From NCBI GenBank assembly GCA_016708125.1, contig JADJGF010000001.1, positions 2,130,001 through 2,194,000 of the forward strand: a stretch of 64,000 nt of DNA, given 5' to 3'. This DNA is from Ignavibacteriota bacterium. Lineage in GTDB: Bacteria > Bacteroidota > Ignavibacteria > Ignavibacteriales > Melioribacteraceae. Made by a program: the position numbers and the translations under genes. The notes beneath the pieces are model-generated. The model searched no databases, was not told the origin of the DNA, and saw nothing but the letters and a program-made list of their open reading frames with translations. Of the stretch, positions 35,965 to 45,051 are shown piece by piece; within the stretch, counting starts at the first letter, position 1, and every line of letters starts with the position of its first letter.

Positions 35965-37878
35965 ATGATAAAGCAAATATTTATTCTAATATTCAATTTA
36001 TTGATTGTAATTCTATCGGCTCAAACTAATGAAATTCATGTTTCAATAAATGGAAGTGATCTAAATGAAGGAACAATTTCAAGCCCCTTTAAAACAATTA
36101 GTCGAGCAGCTCAAGAAGCAATGCCAGGTGACATAATTACCGTACATGAAGGTATTTATCGAGAACAAATTATACCACCAAGAGGTGGAAACTCAAACCA
36201 AGAAAGAATTATTTATGAAGCAGGAGAAGGAGAGAAAGTCGAAATAAGAGGCTCCGAAATAATCAAAGGATGGAAAAAGGTAAATAATAACATTTGGGAA
36301 GTAAAGATTCCAGTTACATTTTTTGGGAAATTTAATCCATATAAAGATATTATCCATGGTGATTGGTTTTTTCCCACACCAGAAGACCGCATTTACCATA
36401 CCGGAGCTGTTTATTTAAATGGCAATTGGTTAATGGAAGCATATAAAAAAGAAGAAGTAATAGAAACAATAGACGAAAAAAATCTACTCTGGTATTCTGA
36501 AACAAATTCAGATACAACAACAATATGGGCACAATTCTATAATGCAAATCCAAATATTGAAACAGTAGAAATAAATGTTAGGCAAACAATTTTTTATCCG
36601 GATAAACCATTCATCAATTTCATTACAGTAAGTGGTTTTATAATGCAGCATGCCGCAACAAATTGGGCTCCGCCAACAGCAGAACAAATGGGACTAATTG
36701 GAACTCATTGGAGTAGAGGATGGGTTATTGAAAATAATATAATTAAATACTCTAAGTGTGTTGGTTTGTCGTTAGGCAAATATGGAGATCAGTTTGATAA
36801 TAAAGATACAGAATCTGCAGAAGGTTATGTCGGTACAATAAATCGAGCTTTAGAATTTGGTTGGAACAAAGGAACAATAGGTGGTCATATAGTTAAAAAC
36901 AATATAATTGCTTATTGTGAACAATCAGGAATAGTAGGAAGTATGGGTTGTGCATTTAGTACAATTACAGGCAATACCATTCATAATATTTATGAAAGGC
37001 GACTGTTTTCAGGTGCAGAAATGGCAGGCATAAAATTTCATGGTGCTGTAGATGTAATCATAGAAAATAACCATATCTATTCAGTTAATATTGGAATTTG
37101 GCTTGACTGGATGGCACAAGGTGCACAAATTAATAAAAATCTAATGCATAATAATCTGACTGATATTTTTCTTGAAGTTAATCATGGTCCAACTCTTGTA
37201 AGTAATAATATTATGCTTTCACCGCATAATCTTGTATTGAATTCAAGCGGAGTAGCTGTAGTTCATAATCTATTTAGTGGAAAAATTGATGCGTTGTATT
37301 ACGATTCAAGATTGACTCCATATCTTAAACCTCATTCGACATATATAGAATCATTTTCGGAAAATCAAAGTGGAGATTTGCAGTTTTATAATAATCTTTT
37401 TGTAAGTGGAAGCGATGTAAGTCAATATAGTAAAGCCATATTACCAGTTATTTTTGATGGGAATGTATTTACAAAAGGAAGTAAAAGACCAAATGCTGAT
37501 TCAATTGAAAAAAAATATGGTGAATTAAATGAGAATGGAAAAGAGAAATTAAAAACCATTGAATCTATCTCTGCGATTGAAAGAAACTCAATAAATGCAA
37601 CAGACATCGACACAAATTTGAAATTCATTAAGGAAGGTGAAAATATATTTCTTGAAACTAATATGAATCAGAATTGGGTTACTGAACAAAAACGAACCAT
37701 GGTAACAACAAATATATTAGATATAGCAATAGTTCCAAAACTTAGGTTTGATAATGCTGATGGTTCAATATTGAAAATTGATACTGATTATTTTGGCAAA
37801 GTACGCAATAAAATATTGCCTTCACCTGGTCCTTTTGAGGATATTCAAAATGGAAGAGTAAAAATCAAAGTATGGTAA
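35965..37878 (+). CDS. GH120-type beta-xylosidase (right-handed beta-helix)
   Basis: A 637-residue exported protein (signal peptide ending ILSAQ) with a right-handed beta-helix. It follows the Thermoanaerobacterium XylC type of GH120 closely in several long stretches: VHEGIYREQIIPPRGG, FFGKFNPYKDIIHGDWF, AATNWAPPTAEQMGLIG and GWVIENNIIKYSKC. The catalytic residues of GH120 (an aspartate nucleophile and a glutamate acid/base) have clear counterparts: Asp381 in IWLDWMAQG and Glu404 in FLEVNHGP. Thus it should release xylose or related pentose units from xylo-oligosaccharides in the periplasm or outside. It is 459 bases downstream of the GH110-like gene on the same strand. The C-terminal 150 residues are less conserved. 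Confidence 0.83.
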   Translation: MIKQIFILIFNLLIVILSAQTNEIHVSINGSDLNEGTISSPFKTISRAAQEAMPGDIITVHEGIYREQIIPPRGGNSNQERIIYEAGEGEKVEIRGSEIIKGWKKVNNNIWEVKIPVTFFGKFNPYKDIIHGDWFFPTPEDRIYHTGAVYLNGNWLMEAYKKEEVIETIDEKNLLWYSETNSDTTTIWAQFYNANPNIETVEINVRQTIFYPDKPFINFITVSGFIMQHAATNWAPPTAEQMGLIGTHWSRGWVIENNIIKYSKCVGLSLGKYGDQFDNKDTESAEGYVGTINRALEFGWNKGTIGGHIVKNNIIAYCEQSGIVGSMGCAFSTITGNTIHNIYERRLFSGAEMAGIKFHGAVDVIIENNHIYSVNIGIWLDWMAQGAQINKNLMHNNLTDIFLEVNHGPTLVSNNIMLSPHNLVLNSSGVAVVHNLFSGKIDALYYDSRLTPYLKPHSTYIESFSENQSGDLQFYNNLFVSGSDVSQYSKAILPVIFDGNVFTKGSKRPNADSIEKKYGELNENGKEKLKTIESISAIERNSINATDIDTNLKFIKEGENIFLETNMNQNWVTEQKRTMVTTNILDIAIVPKLRFDNADGSILKIDTDYFGKVRNKILPSPGPFEDIQNGRVKIKVW

Positions 37879-38041
37879 ATAAATTAAATAAAATTTCTTA
37901 TTGTAAATAATATTAAAACATATTCTCTGCTATAGAATAATTAGATATTAATTAGCCCTTCCCACAAAGAAGTGCTTTTTCTTTTTAAACCACCACAAAC
38001 CAACCAATTTAACAATAACAAAACAAGAAGGAGGCATCCGT

Positions 38042-38185
38042 ATGTACACACCGGCCCTATCTGAGGAGCTAATCAGGAAACTTTATCAACTTAAGCAGGT
38101 TGAGAAAAAACCAATGACTGTTTTAATCAATGAAGTAGATGAGGAATGGTTAAATAACAAAAATAATATTCTAAGGGGTAAATAG
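38042..38185 (+). CDS. short ribbon-helix-helix-like protein (47 residues)
   Basis: A short frame with a strong ribosome site (AAGGAGG ten bases before ATG). The product (ALSEELIRKLYQLKQVEKKP then MTVLINEVDEEWLNN) has the beta-helix-helix pattern of CopG/RHH DNA-binding proteins or antitoxins. The next frame starts with GTG overlapping this gene's TAG, as in two-gene antitoxin-toxin operons, but that partner appears broken. It lies 450 bases before the tRNA-Asp remnant and integrase gene, on the flank of the inserted element. Confidence 0.6.
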   Translation: MYTPALSEELIRKLYQLKQVEKKPMTVLINEVDEEWLNNKNNILRGK

Positions 38186-38329
38186 TGGAAACAAAAATTA
38201 ATTTTATATATGAGCTACAAGTAGAAGTAGAAATGATGTCGCAAAATTATTTTTTAAAATTCTCCAAAGACAAATGAATATTTTAGAGTATCAATTCATC
38301 CTGATTTGAAACCAATATTAAAAAGTTAA
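38185..38329 (+). pseudogene. frameshifted partner of the RHH protein, remnant
   Basis: A GTG-initiated frame (GTG 38185-38187 overlapping the RHH stop) reads TKINFIYELQVEVEMMSQNY and stops at TGA after FSKDK. The adjacent frame continues coherently as PKTNEYFRVSIHPDLKPI to TAA at 38327-38329. A one-base change near 38259-38277 would join them into a protein of about 48 residues. No family is recognised. It may be the decayed partner of the RHH protein. Confidence 0.35.
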
Positions 38330-38442
38330 TATTTGAAATTATTGTCGGAAAAATTCTAAATAACGAAATGGTTGATAATATTGGAAAGCATAATAATTGA
38401 ATATAATTTCTGCAAATACAACAGCAATGCATACTTTAAAAC

Positions 38443-38478
38443 AAAAAAGCCTCGTAAATTATTATATTACAAGGCTTT
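38443..38478 (-). terminator. rho-independent terminator behind the tRNA-Asp end
   Basis: Read on the minus strand, GCCTTGTAA and TTACGAGGC form a nine-pair stem with one mismatch and a nine-base loop, followed by six T (A6 at 38443-38448 on the plus strand). It begins six bases past the mature 3' end of the tRNA remnant, the place where a tRNA terminator is expected, so it belongs to the original chromosomal tRNA-Asp locus. Confidence 0.7.
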
Positions 38479-38483
38479 ATAAG

Positions 38484-38525
38484 CGGGGCCGACGAGACTC
38501 GAACTCGCGACCTCCTGCGTGACAG
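38484..38525 (-). tRNA. tRNA-Asp (GTC) 3' fragment, probable attachment site
   Basis: On the minus strand this 42-base stretch holds the 3' part of a tRNA: anticodon loop CTGTCAC with GTC anticodon, 3' anticodon stem GCAGG, variable loop, T-stem/loop GCGAGTTCGAGTCTCG, acceptor strand CGGCCCC and discriminator G. The 5' half (acceptor GGGGCCG, D arm, CCTGC anticodon-stem strand) is missing: sequence upstream of the anticodon loop departs from a tRNA. Integrases that use tRNA genes usually recombine in this 3' half, so this is best read as one end (att) of an integrated element whose int gene starts 88 bases away. A functional tRNA copy should exist at the other end. Confidence 0.8.
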
Positions 38526-38612
38526 ACAGTCGCATTTCTTTTATTTTACTATAAAATCCGAACATTTATCGAGTCGGTACAATGTCGGTACATCCTTGAA
38601 GGAGAATTATTT

Positions 38613-39647
38613 ATGTTTCTTTCAAAGGATACCAAATCACCATATTTCCAAGTTATCTATTTTGTTAATGGTAGAAGAACAAAAGTTTCTACAAAAACAA
38701 CTATCAAAAGTGAAGCGGAAAAATTTCTAAAATCTTTTGTCCCGAAACAAAAAGAAAAAATTATAGAAATAGAGCAACTGAAAGAGAAAAAGGTTTCTGT
38801 AAAATTAAGCTCATTTATCGTAGAATATAAAACTTACATAAAGAATACTTATTCAGAAAAATATCTAAAAAAAGCCGTTCATCCTTCTTTCATAGCTTTA
38901 CAAAAGCATATTTTTGATATGCCACTACAAATGATTTCAACAAGAATTATTGATCAGTTCATATCTTCAGTCTCAGCAAGTTCAAAACATTCAGCATCTC
39001 TTTATTATCGCACTTTAAAAGCAGCGTTTAACAAAGCTTTAGTCTGGAATTATATTGAAGTAAATCCATTTCAAAAAATTAAATCTCCTAAAGTTCCTAA
39101 ATCTTTTCCGATTTTTATCTCGGAAAGTGAATTGATAGAAATTCTTAACAACACTGATATGCAACTTATGAAAGATATTTTCATAACTGCATTTTATACT
39201 GGTATGCGTCTTGGAGAGTTACTAAATATGAAATGGAACTGGATTGATTTCTCTCAGAATATTATCATTATCAAAAACTCAAATGAATTTAATTCCAAAA
39301 ATAAATGCGAAAGAATTATTCCAATTCATCAAAAAGTTAAATCCATATTTCAAACTCTTTATCAACTTAGCAAAGATCAAAATAGTTTAGTTTTTTACCG
39401 TAAGAAAAATATTATTCTAAATGAAGATTTTGTAAGTAAACAATTTAAAAAATCAGTTAGGACAGCAAAGCTAAATGATAAAATTCACTTTCATTCGCTT
39501 CGGCATTCTTTCGCTTCGGCATTAGTTCAGCGTGGTATTTCTCTGTATGCGGTTAAAGAACTTTTAGGGCACGGAAATATTAAAACAACTCAAATTTATG
39601 CTCATTTGCAGAAAGATAACTTAAAAGAAGCAGTAAATTTGTTATAA
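38613..39647 (+). CDS. tyrosine recombinase / integrase (tRNA-Asp-associated)
   Basis: A 344-residue phage-type integrase with the catalytic residues Arg199 (TGMRLGEL), His294 and Arg297 (HSLRH), His320 (LLGHGNIKTT) and nucleophile Tyr329 (QIYAHL). The N-terminal region (about 70-160) is a SAM-like core-binding domain. A clear ribosome site (GAAGGAG) precedes the ATG. It starts 88 bases from a truncated tRNA-Asp end and faces away from it, which is the standard layout for an integrative element. Its stop codon directly abuts, convergently, the stop of a CDF transporter. Confidence 0.92.
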   Translation: MFLSKDTKSPYFQVIYFVNGRRTKVSTKTTIKSEAEKFLKSFVPKQKEKIIEIEQLKEKKVSVKLSSFIVEYKTYIKNTYSEKYLKKAVHPSFIALQKHIFDMPLQMISTRIIDQFISSVSASSKHSASLYYRTLKAAFNKALVWNYIEVNPFQKIKSPKVPKSFPIFISESELIEILNNTDMQLMKDIFITAFYTGMRLGELLNMKWNWIDFSQNIIIIKNSNEFNSKNKCERIIPIHQKVKSIFQTLYQLSKDQNSLVFYRKKNIILNEDFVSKQFKKSVRTAKLNDKIHFHSLRHSFASALVQRGISLYAVKELLGHGNIKTTQIYAHLQKDNLKEAVNLL

Positions 39648-40547
39648 TTAAACATTTTTGCTTTCACAATTAGTGCTTTGCGCATTCTTTTCAACTTGAA
39701 TTGTTGAATGCACTATTCCAAATTTATTATGAAGTTGCTCACAAACTTTACTTAAAAATTTATCATCTTTCTGTTCATCCGGAATAACAAGATGAACAGT
39801 TAAAGCTGTTTCAGTTGTGCTCATCGCCCAGATATGTAAGTCGTGAATTTCTTTTACTCCATCTATCGAGTACAAGTAATCTTGAACTTTTTCAAAATCT
39901 ATATCTCTCGGTACAGCATCCATCGATAGGTGAAAAGAATCCTTGAGTAATCCCCACGTTCCTATAGTAATTACAACTACTATTATAAGACTTATTATTG
40001 GATCAATTAAATAAAAACCTGTAAGATTTATAAGAAGTCCTGCTGCAACAACCCCAAGTGAAACACCAGCATCTGTAGCCATATGAAGAAAAGCACCTTT
40101 AATGTTTAAATCCTTTTCTCTTCCTTTCAAAAATAGCAATGCAGTTAATGTATTTATTATTACTCCCACACCAGCAACAATAATCATTGTTGTTCCGCCA
40201 ATTGGTTCCGGTTCAGCAATTTTTCTGATTGCTTCAATCATTATAGCTCCAATCGCTATTAATAGAATTATTGCATTAAACAACGCGGCAAGAATTGTTG
40301 ATTTTCTTAATCCATAAGTTCTGCTTTTCGTTGTTGCAGTTTTAGCAAGATAAGCTCCACCCCAAGCTAGTATTAATCCTAATACATCACTGAAATTATG
40401 CCCCGCATCCGCCAGCAAAGCCATAGAATTTATTAATAATCCATATATTATTTCAACAACTATATATATAATATTTAATGCTATTCCAAAGCCGAAAGTT
40501 TTGTTATAATTTTTTATTTTGTTTGTATGATGGTGAACTTTTTCCAT
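39648..40547 (-). CDS. CDF family cation efflux transporter (ZitB/CzcD-like)
   Basis: A 299-residue cation diffusion facilitator with a histidine-rich N-terminus (KVHHHTNK), six membrane segments and metal-binding HxxxD motifs in TM2 (LLADAGHNFSDV) and TM5 (LHMATDAGVS). The C-terminal cytoplasmic domain is a ferredoxin-like fold (about 215-299) ending with cysteines. It exports Zn2+, Co2+ or Cd2+ from the cytoplasm to the periplasm using the proton gradient. It is the last gene of a minus-strand metal-efflux operon and is adjacent to another CDF gene. Its stop directly abuts that of the integrase. Confidence 0.92.
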   Translation of the reverse strand: MEKVHHHTNKIKNYNKTFGFGIALNIIYIVVEIIYGLLINSMALLADAGHNFSDVLGLILAWGGAYLAKTATTKSRTYGLRKSTILAALFNAIILLIAIGAIMIEAIRKIAEPEPIGGTTMIIVAGVGVIINTLTALLFLKGREKDLNIKGAFLHMATDAGVSLGVVAAGLLINLTGFYLIDPIISLIIVVVITIGTWGLLKDSFHLSMDAVPRDIDFEKVQDYLYSIDGVKEIHDLHIWAMSTTETALTVHLVIPDEQKDDKFLSKVCEQLHNKFGIVHSTIQVEKNAQSTNCESKNV

Positions 40548-40555
40548 ATGTACCT

Positions 40556-41352
40556 CTATTTTGCCAATTTAAAAATTCTAAACGCTCCTCTAATAACAAT
40601 TACAAAAACAATACTTCCTATTATTAAATCTGGTTTGTTTGATGAAAGAAGATTTACTAGAAAACCTGCAGCAATTACACCAAGATTAACTATAATATCA
40701 TTTGATGTAAATATCATACTTGCTTTCATATGTGCATCTTCACTTTTTTGTTTTTGTAAAAGATAAAGACAAATCATATTAGCAAAAAGGCAAATGTTGC
40801 AACGATCATCATTGTTTTATAATCGGGCAGTTCTTCAATACCTAAAAAACGTCTTAAGACTTCTATAAATCCCAAAACAGCCAATCCTAATTGAATATAA
40901 CCGCTCAGCCTTGCTATATTCCTTTTTTTTGCGACCGCTTTACCAATAGCATATAAACTTAATCCGTAAACAGAAGCATCGGCAAACATATCGAGGGAAT
41001 CGGCAACTAATCCCATTGATTTTGAAATCCAGCCAAATAAAAATTCAATTAAAAAGAAAGCTGCATTTATTACTAGAACAACTATCAGTACATTTTTTTC
41101 ATTTCTATTAACTTCAACTATAGGCAGTTCCTCAACTTCCTGAAATGATACAATTGAAGAATCATATTTTAATTCATCTATCAATGAAGTAATTAACTCA
41201 GTGTCTCCTTTGTGCAAGATTGTAAGCTTTCTGTTTACAAGATCAAACTCAAGTTTTTTAATAGAGTCTAACCCATCAAGTTTCATCCTAATCATTCTTT
41301 CTTCCGACGGACAATCCATTTTTGAAATTTTATAGACAGATTTTTCCATCAT
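40556..41352 (-). pseudogene. HMA-domain plus CDF-type cation transporter, split by a one-base frameshift
   Basis: The upstream frame (41352-40774, 192 residues) has an HMA-like N-terminal domain (ISKMDCPSEERMIRMKLDGL, with a CPSEE motif instead of CxxC) and the first CDF helices (LVADSLDMFADASVYGLSL). It stops at TGA right after TFAFLLI. From 40777 a second frame continues the CDF fold (MICLYLLQKQKSEDAHMKAS ... TSNDIIVNLGVIAAGFLVNL). Adding one base to the A5 run at 40784-40788 rejoins them into a protein of about 265 residues. This may be a sequencing error. It follows the PII-like gene with a short overlap. Confidence 0.75.
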
Positions 41353-41690
41353 ATCGCTTCCTCACCTCTTTCATTTGTTCTTATTTTCACAACGTCATTT
41401 ACTTCTGTGATAAAAATTTTCCCATCGCCCGGATTGCCGGTGTGAGCCGTTCTTTGAATTATATCTACTACTTCATCAACAATTTTATGATGAACAACCA
41501 ATTCGATTTTAATCCTTTTTACAAACTCATATAATCCCTCGCTGATATTATCTTTTTCATCTTTGGCTTTTGTTTTCCCAAATCCTTTTATTTCCGAAAT
41601 CGTAATACCGGGCAGCCCTTCTATTTTATTCAGTTCGGTTATTATTGCATCCAGTTTGAAATCTCTTATAATTGCTTTTATTTCTTTCAT
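41349..41690 (-). CDS. PII-like regulatory protein of a metal-efflux operon (PII-NG type)
   Basis: A 113-residue PII-superfamily protein. The core pattern MKEIKAIIRDFKLDAIITEL ... ITISEIKGFGKTKAK and the signature TGNPGDGKIFITEVNDVVKIRT are clearly PII. The T-loop (TKAKDEKDNISEGLYEF) lacks the usual Tyr51 uridylylation site and differs from GlnB/GlnK. Genes of this subgroup are known to sit beside CusA/CzcA-type RND pumps, as here, between the GDCCVxC protein and the HMA-CDF gene. It is likely a trimeric sensor of nucleotides or metals that controls the efflux system (inference). Its end overlaps the start of the CDF gene. Confidence 0.85.
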   Translation of the reverse strand: MKEIKAIIRDFKLDAIITELNKIEGLPGITISEIKGFGKTKAKDEKDNISEGLYEFVKRIKIELVVHHKIVDEVVDIIQRTAHTGNPGDGKIFITEVNDVVKIRTNERGEEAI

Positions 41691-41708
41691 AAATTTTTCC
41701 TTTAAGAT

Positions 41709-41921
41709 TCATTCAAAATTGTTTTCTTCTATTTGTTTCTGTGGACACTTAATACTTCCATAAGAACAGAAAATACAGCATTCACTTTTTTTTGGTTTTA
41801 ACATTTTTCCACATTGTGTGCATTCGTAAAAATGCACACAAACATTTAACGGCATATCTTCTTCTTTTGCGAATCCACAAAAAGAACATTTTACTTTTGA
41901 TTTTGTTATTACATTTTTCAT
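41709..41921 (-). CDS. GDCCVxC domain-containing protein
   Basis: A 70-residue protein built almost entirely of cysteine motifs: KCSFCGFAKEEDMP near residue 11, FYECTQCGKMLKPKK near 31, and CCIFCSYGSIKCP near the end. This is the GDCCVxC family, in which the CC pair is replaced by selenocysteine in some species. It is usually found next to metal or mercury genes. It sits between cusA and the PII-like gene in the same operon and may handle or sense metal ions; the function is not established. Confidence 0.85.
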   Translation of the reverse strand: MKNVITKSKVKCSFCGFAKEEDMPLNVCVHFYECTQCGKMLKPKKSECCIFCSYGSIKCPQKQIEENNFE

Positions 41922-41932
41922 CTTTATGGCTT

Positions 41933-44900
41933 TTACATTTCTCCATTTTCATATTTTATTGAAAACCACTTGTATAACGCCGGTAGAACCAATAGAGTTA
42001 GAATAGTTGAAGTGAATAACCCGCCAATTACAACAGTTGCAAGAGGTCTTTGAACTTCGCTGCCTGTTCCTGCTGCAAACAATAATGGAATTAAACCAAG
42101 GGCTGTTGTCAGAGCAGTCATTAAAACCGGTCTAACTCTTAACAAAGCTCCCTTTACTGATGCCTCATCAATTTTTAAACCCTCTCTCATTAACTGATTA
42201 AAATAAGTCACAATTATCATTCCATTTTCAAGAGCAATTCCGAAAAGTGCTATGAAACCTATTGATGAAGGAACTGAAAGATTTTGTCCTGTTATCCATA
42301 GGGCAGCAACACCGCCAACAAGTGCAAGAGGAATATTTAAAAGAATAAGCAGTGAATTTTTAACAGATCCAAAATTGAAAAAGAGTAATAGAAATATTAG
42401 AATTAAAGTTATCGGAATAACCACTGCAAATCTTTTATTTGCTTCCTGCTGAAGTTTGAACTGCCCGCCCCATGTTACAAGGTAGCCTGGTGGAAGTTTT
42501 ACGCTTGATTCAATTAATTGCTGCCCCTCTTCTACAAATGTGCCTATATCTCTGCCAACAACATTAGCCTGAATAGAAATAAACCTTTGGTTTTTTTCCC
42601 GGGTTATCTGTCTTGGTCCTATTACCTCTTCTATTTCAGCAAGCTGGCTTAACGGAACATTAGTTCCATCCGGTGCTTTAATTAGTATTTTCCCAATAGC
42701 GTTTTCTGTTAATCTTGCTTCCGGCTTGAATCGGACAAGTATATCAAATCTCTTTATTTCTTCAAATATTTGTCCTGCGGTTTCACCGCCAACTGCTGCT
42801 CTTATTACCTGCTGAACATCTTCAACATTTATTCCGTAACGGGCAATGTTATGCCTATTTATTACAATTTTTAACTGTGGAGCACCCGTTACTTGGTCAA
42901 CCTGAACATCTTCTGCTCCTTTTACAGTTCTGATAACTGAAGCAATTTTTTCAGCTTCATTCTTTAATACTTCCAGATCACCACCAAATAATTTGATAGC
43001 TAATTCTGCTCTTACACCCTCAAGAAGTTCATCAACGGTCATCTGAATTGGTTGCGTGAAATTAACAAGTGCACCCGGTATTTCTCCAAATTCCTCACGG
43101 ATAATTTCCTCTAATTCAGTCTGACTCATATCTCCCCGCCATTGATCTTTTGGTTTAAGTAGAATATACATTTCTGCACTATTTATTGGATCTGTATGTG
43201 CACCTACCTCACCTCTTCCTATCCTTGTAACAGCTCCGGCAACTTCCTGAATTTTCATTAATCTTCTTTCGGCAATCAATGTTAATCTTGTACTTTCAGT
43301 TAATGATATTGAAGGAGCCATAGATATTCTCATTACTATTGTTCCTTCTTGCAAGGTTGGTGTAAATTCGGAGCCAAGCTGCGGGAAAATTATTATTCCG
43401 AATAATAATATAACAGAAGCTAATACTATTGCTGTTATTCTTCTTCTTACAAAAAATCTTACAGCCGGTTCATAAATCTTTTGCAGTTGAACTACAATCC
43501 ATAATTCTTTTTGCTCTTTACTCTTTTTTAATTCTCTCTTAGTTCTTTTCATTAAATAAGTTGAAAGAACCGGGGCAATAAGTATAGCAAATATTAATGA
43601 ACCCAGCATTGCAAGTGCAATTGTATATGCAAGAGGGCTAAATGTTTTACCCTCAACTCCCTGTAATGTAAATAACGGAATAAAGACAACAATGATAATT
43701 ATTATTGCAAATGTTATCGGCTGGATTACTTCTTTGCTTGCAATAGAAATTATATGAACGAAGTTTTCTTCTTTTGATGATTCTCTTTTTAATCTGTCAA
43801 CATTCTCAACTAAAACTATTGTTGCGTCAACCATCATTCCAATTGCAATTGCCAAACCACCGAAAGACATTAAATTAATAGAAATATTAAAGTAACTCAT
43901 CCCAATAAATGCAAAGAGAATTGCGAAGGGTATTGATAATGCAACAACAATACTTGGTCTGAGTGAGCCCATAAAAACCACCAGAATAATTACTACTAAG
44001 ATTATTCCCTGCCATAATGCATCTGTTACTGTTGTAACCGCTGATTCTACAAGAGATTTTTGTTCATAGTAAGGGACTATTTTTATTCCTTCCGGCAGTA
44101 TTTTATTTATTTCGGCAAGCTTTTGTTCAACGGCGCCGATCACAGTAGAAGAGTTTGTTCCGTATAATTTTACTACCATTCCGGAAATTACTTCACCTAT
44201 ACCGTTTCTTGTTTGAACACCCCGCCTGATTGCGCCGCCTATTTCAACATCCGCCAATTCAGAAAGATAAATGGGTATTCCATCCTCAGCTTTAATTATA
44301 ATATTGTTTATGTCTTCTATTTTTTGTGTTAAACCTACAGACCGGACTACAAACTCCTCCGCATCCTTTTCAATAAACTGTGCTCCAACATTTAAATTAT
44401 TTGCTTTTATCTTATCAACAATTTCATTGATTGTAACATCATAACGCAACAGTGCATTCGGATCTACAGCAACCTGAAACTGTTTTTCATATCCACCAAT
44501 ACCAAGCACTTCTGTAACTCCGGGAACTGTTTGAAGCTGAAATTTTATTAGCCAGTCTTGAATAGTTCTTAATTCTTCTAGTGAATATTTGCCTGTTGTA
44601 TCATCGAGATAATAAAACAAAACTAAGCCCATTCCGGTTGAAATTGGTCCCATTTGTGGATCGCCAAAGCCTGCCGGTATTTGTTCTCTTGCTTCTGTAA
44701 GTCTCTCATTTACTAATTGTCTTGCAAAATAAATATCGGTTCCATCCTCGAAATAAATATTCACAACCGATAAGCCGAAATTTGAAACTGACCGTATTGC
44801 TTCAAGATTCGGTAGTCCGTTCATTGTTACTTCAATAGGGTAAGTAACATATTTTTCAACCTCTTCCGGCGCCAACCCCTCTGTAATGGTAAACACCTGG

Positions 44901-45037
44901 ACGAGTGAGGGCGAAACATCCGGGAATGCATCTATTGGAAGCTGCTTATAACTTAAATAACCCGCAGCCATTATTATTATTCCTAAAACAAGAATCAGTA
45001 GTCTGTTCTTTAATGCAAAATCTATTATTTTATTCAT
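41933..45037 (-). CDS. RND heavy-metal efflux pump, inner-membrane subunit (CusA/CzcA family)
   Basis: A 1034-residue HME-RND transporter with twelve membrane segments and two large periplasmic loops. The start IIDFALKNRLLILVLGIIIMA, the motif IGMMVDATIVLVENVDRL with proton-relay Asp404 and Glu411 in TM4, and the C-terminal RVRPVLMTALTTALGLIPLL motif are typical. It takes metal ions from the periplasm or cytoplasm and drives them through the TolC channel with proton antiport. Metal specificity (Cu/Ag versus Co/Zn/Cd) cannot be fixed from sequence alone. It follows the adaptor gene by 14 bases within one minus-strand operon. Confidence 0.95.
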   Translation of the reverse strand: MNKIIDFALKNRLLILVLGIIIMAAGYLSYKQLPIDAFPDVSPSLVQVFTITEGLAPEEVEKYVTYPIEVTMNGLPNLEAIRSVSNFGLSVVNIYFEDGTDIYFARQLVNERLTEAREQIPAGFGDPQMGPISTGMGLVLFYYLDDTTGKYSLEELRTIQDWLIKFQLQTVPGVTEVLGIGGYEKQFQVAVDPNALLRYDVTINEIVDKIKANNLNVGAQFIEKDAEEFVVRSVGLTQKIEDINNIIIKAEDGIPIYLSELADVEIGGAIRRGVQTRNGIGEVISGMVVKLYGTNSSTVIGAVEQKLAEINKILPEGIKIVPYYEQKSLVESAVTTVTDALWQGIILVVIILVVFMGSLRPSIVVALSIPFAILFAFIGMSYFNISINLMSFGGLAIAIGMMVDATIVLVENVDRLKRESSKEENFVHIISIASKEVIQPITFAIIIIIVVFIPLFTLQGVEGKTFSPLAYTIALAMLGSLIFAILIAPVLSTYLMKRTKRELKKSKEQKELWIVVQLQKIYEPAVRFFVRRRITAIVLASVILLFGIIIFPQLGSEFTPTLQEGTIVMRISMAPSISLTESTRLTLIAERRLMKIQEVAGAVTRIGRGEVGAHTDPINSAEMYILLKPKDQWRGDMSQTELEEIIREEFGEIPGALVNFTQPIQMTVDELLEGVRAELAIKLFGGDLEVLKNEAEKIASVIRTVKGAEDVQVDQVTGAPQLKIVINRHNIARYGINVEDVQQVIRAAVGGETAGQIFEEIKRFDILVRFKPEARLTENAIGKILIKAPDGTNVPLSQLAEIEEVIGPRQITREKNQRFISIQANVVGRDIGTFVEEGQQLIESSVKLPPGYLVTWGGQFKLQQEANKRFAVVIPITLILIFLLLFFNFGSVKNSLLILLNIPLALVGGVAALWITGQNLSVPSSIGFIALFGIALENGMIIVTYFNQLMREGLKIDEASVKGALLRVRPVLMTALTTALGLIPLLFAAGTGSEVQRPLATVVIGGLFTSTILTLLVLPALYKWFSIKYENGEM

Positions 45038-45051
45038 TGCTCATCCCTTGA

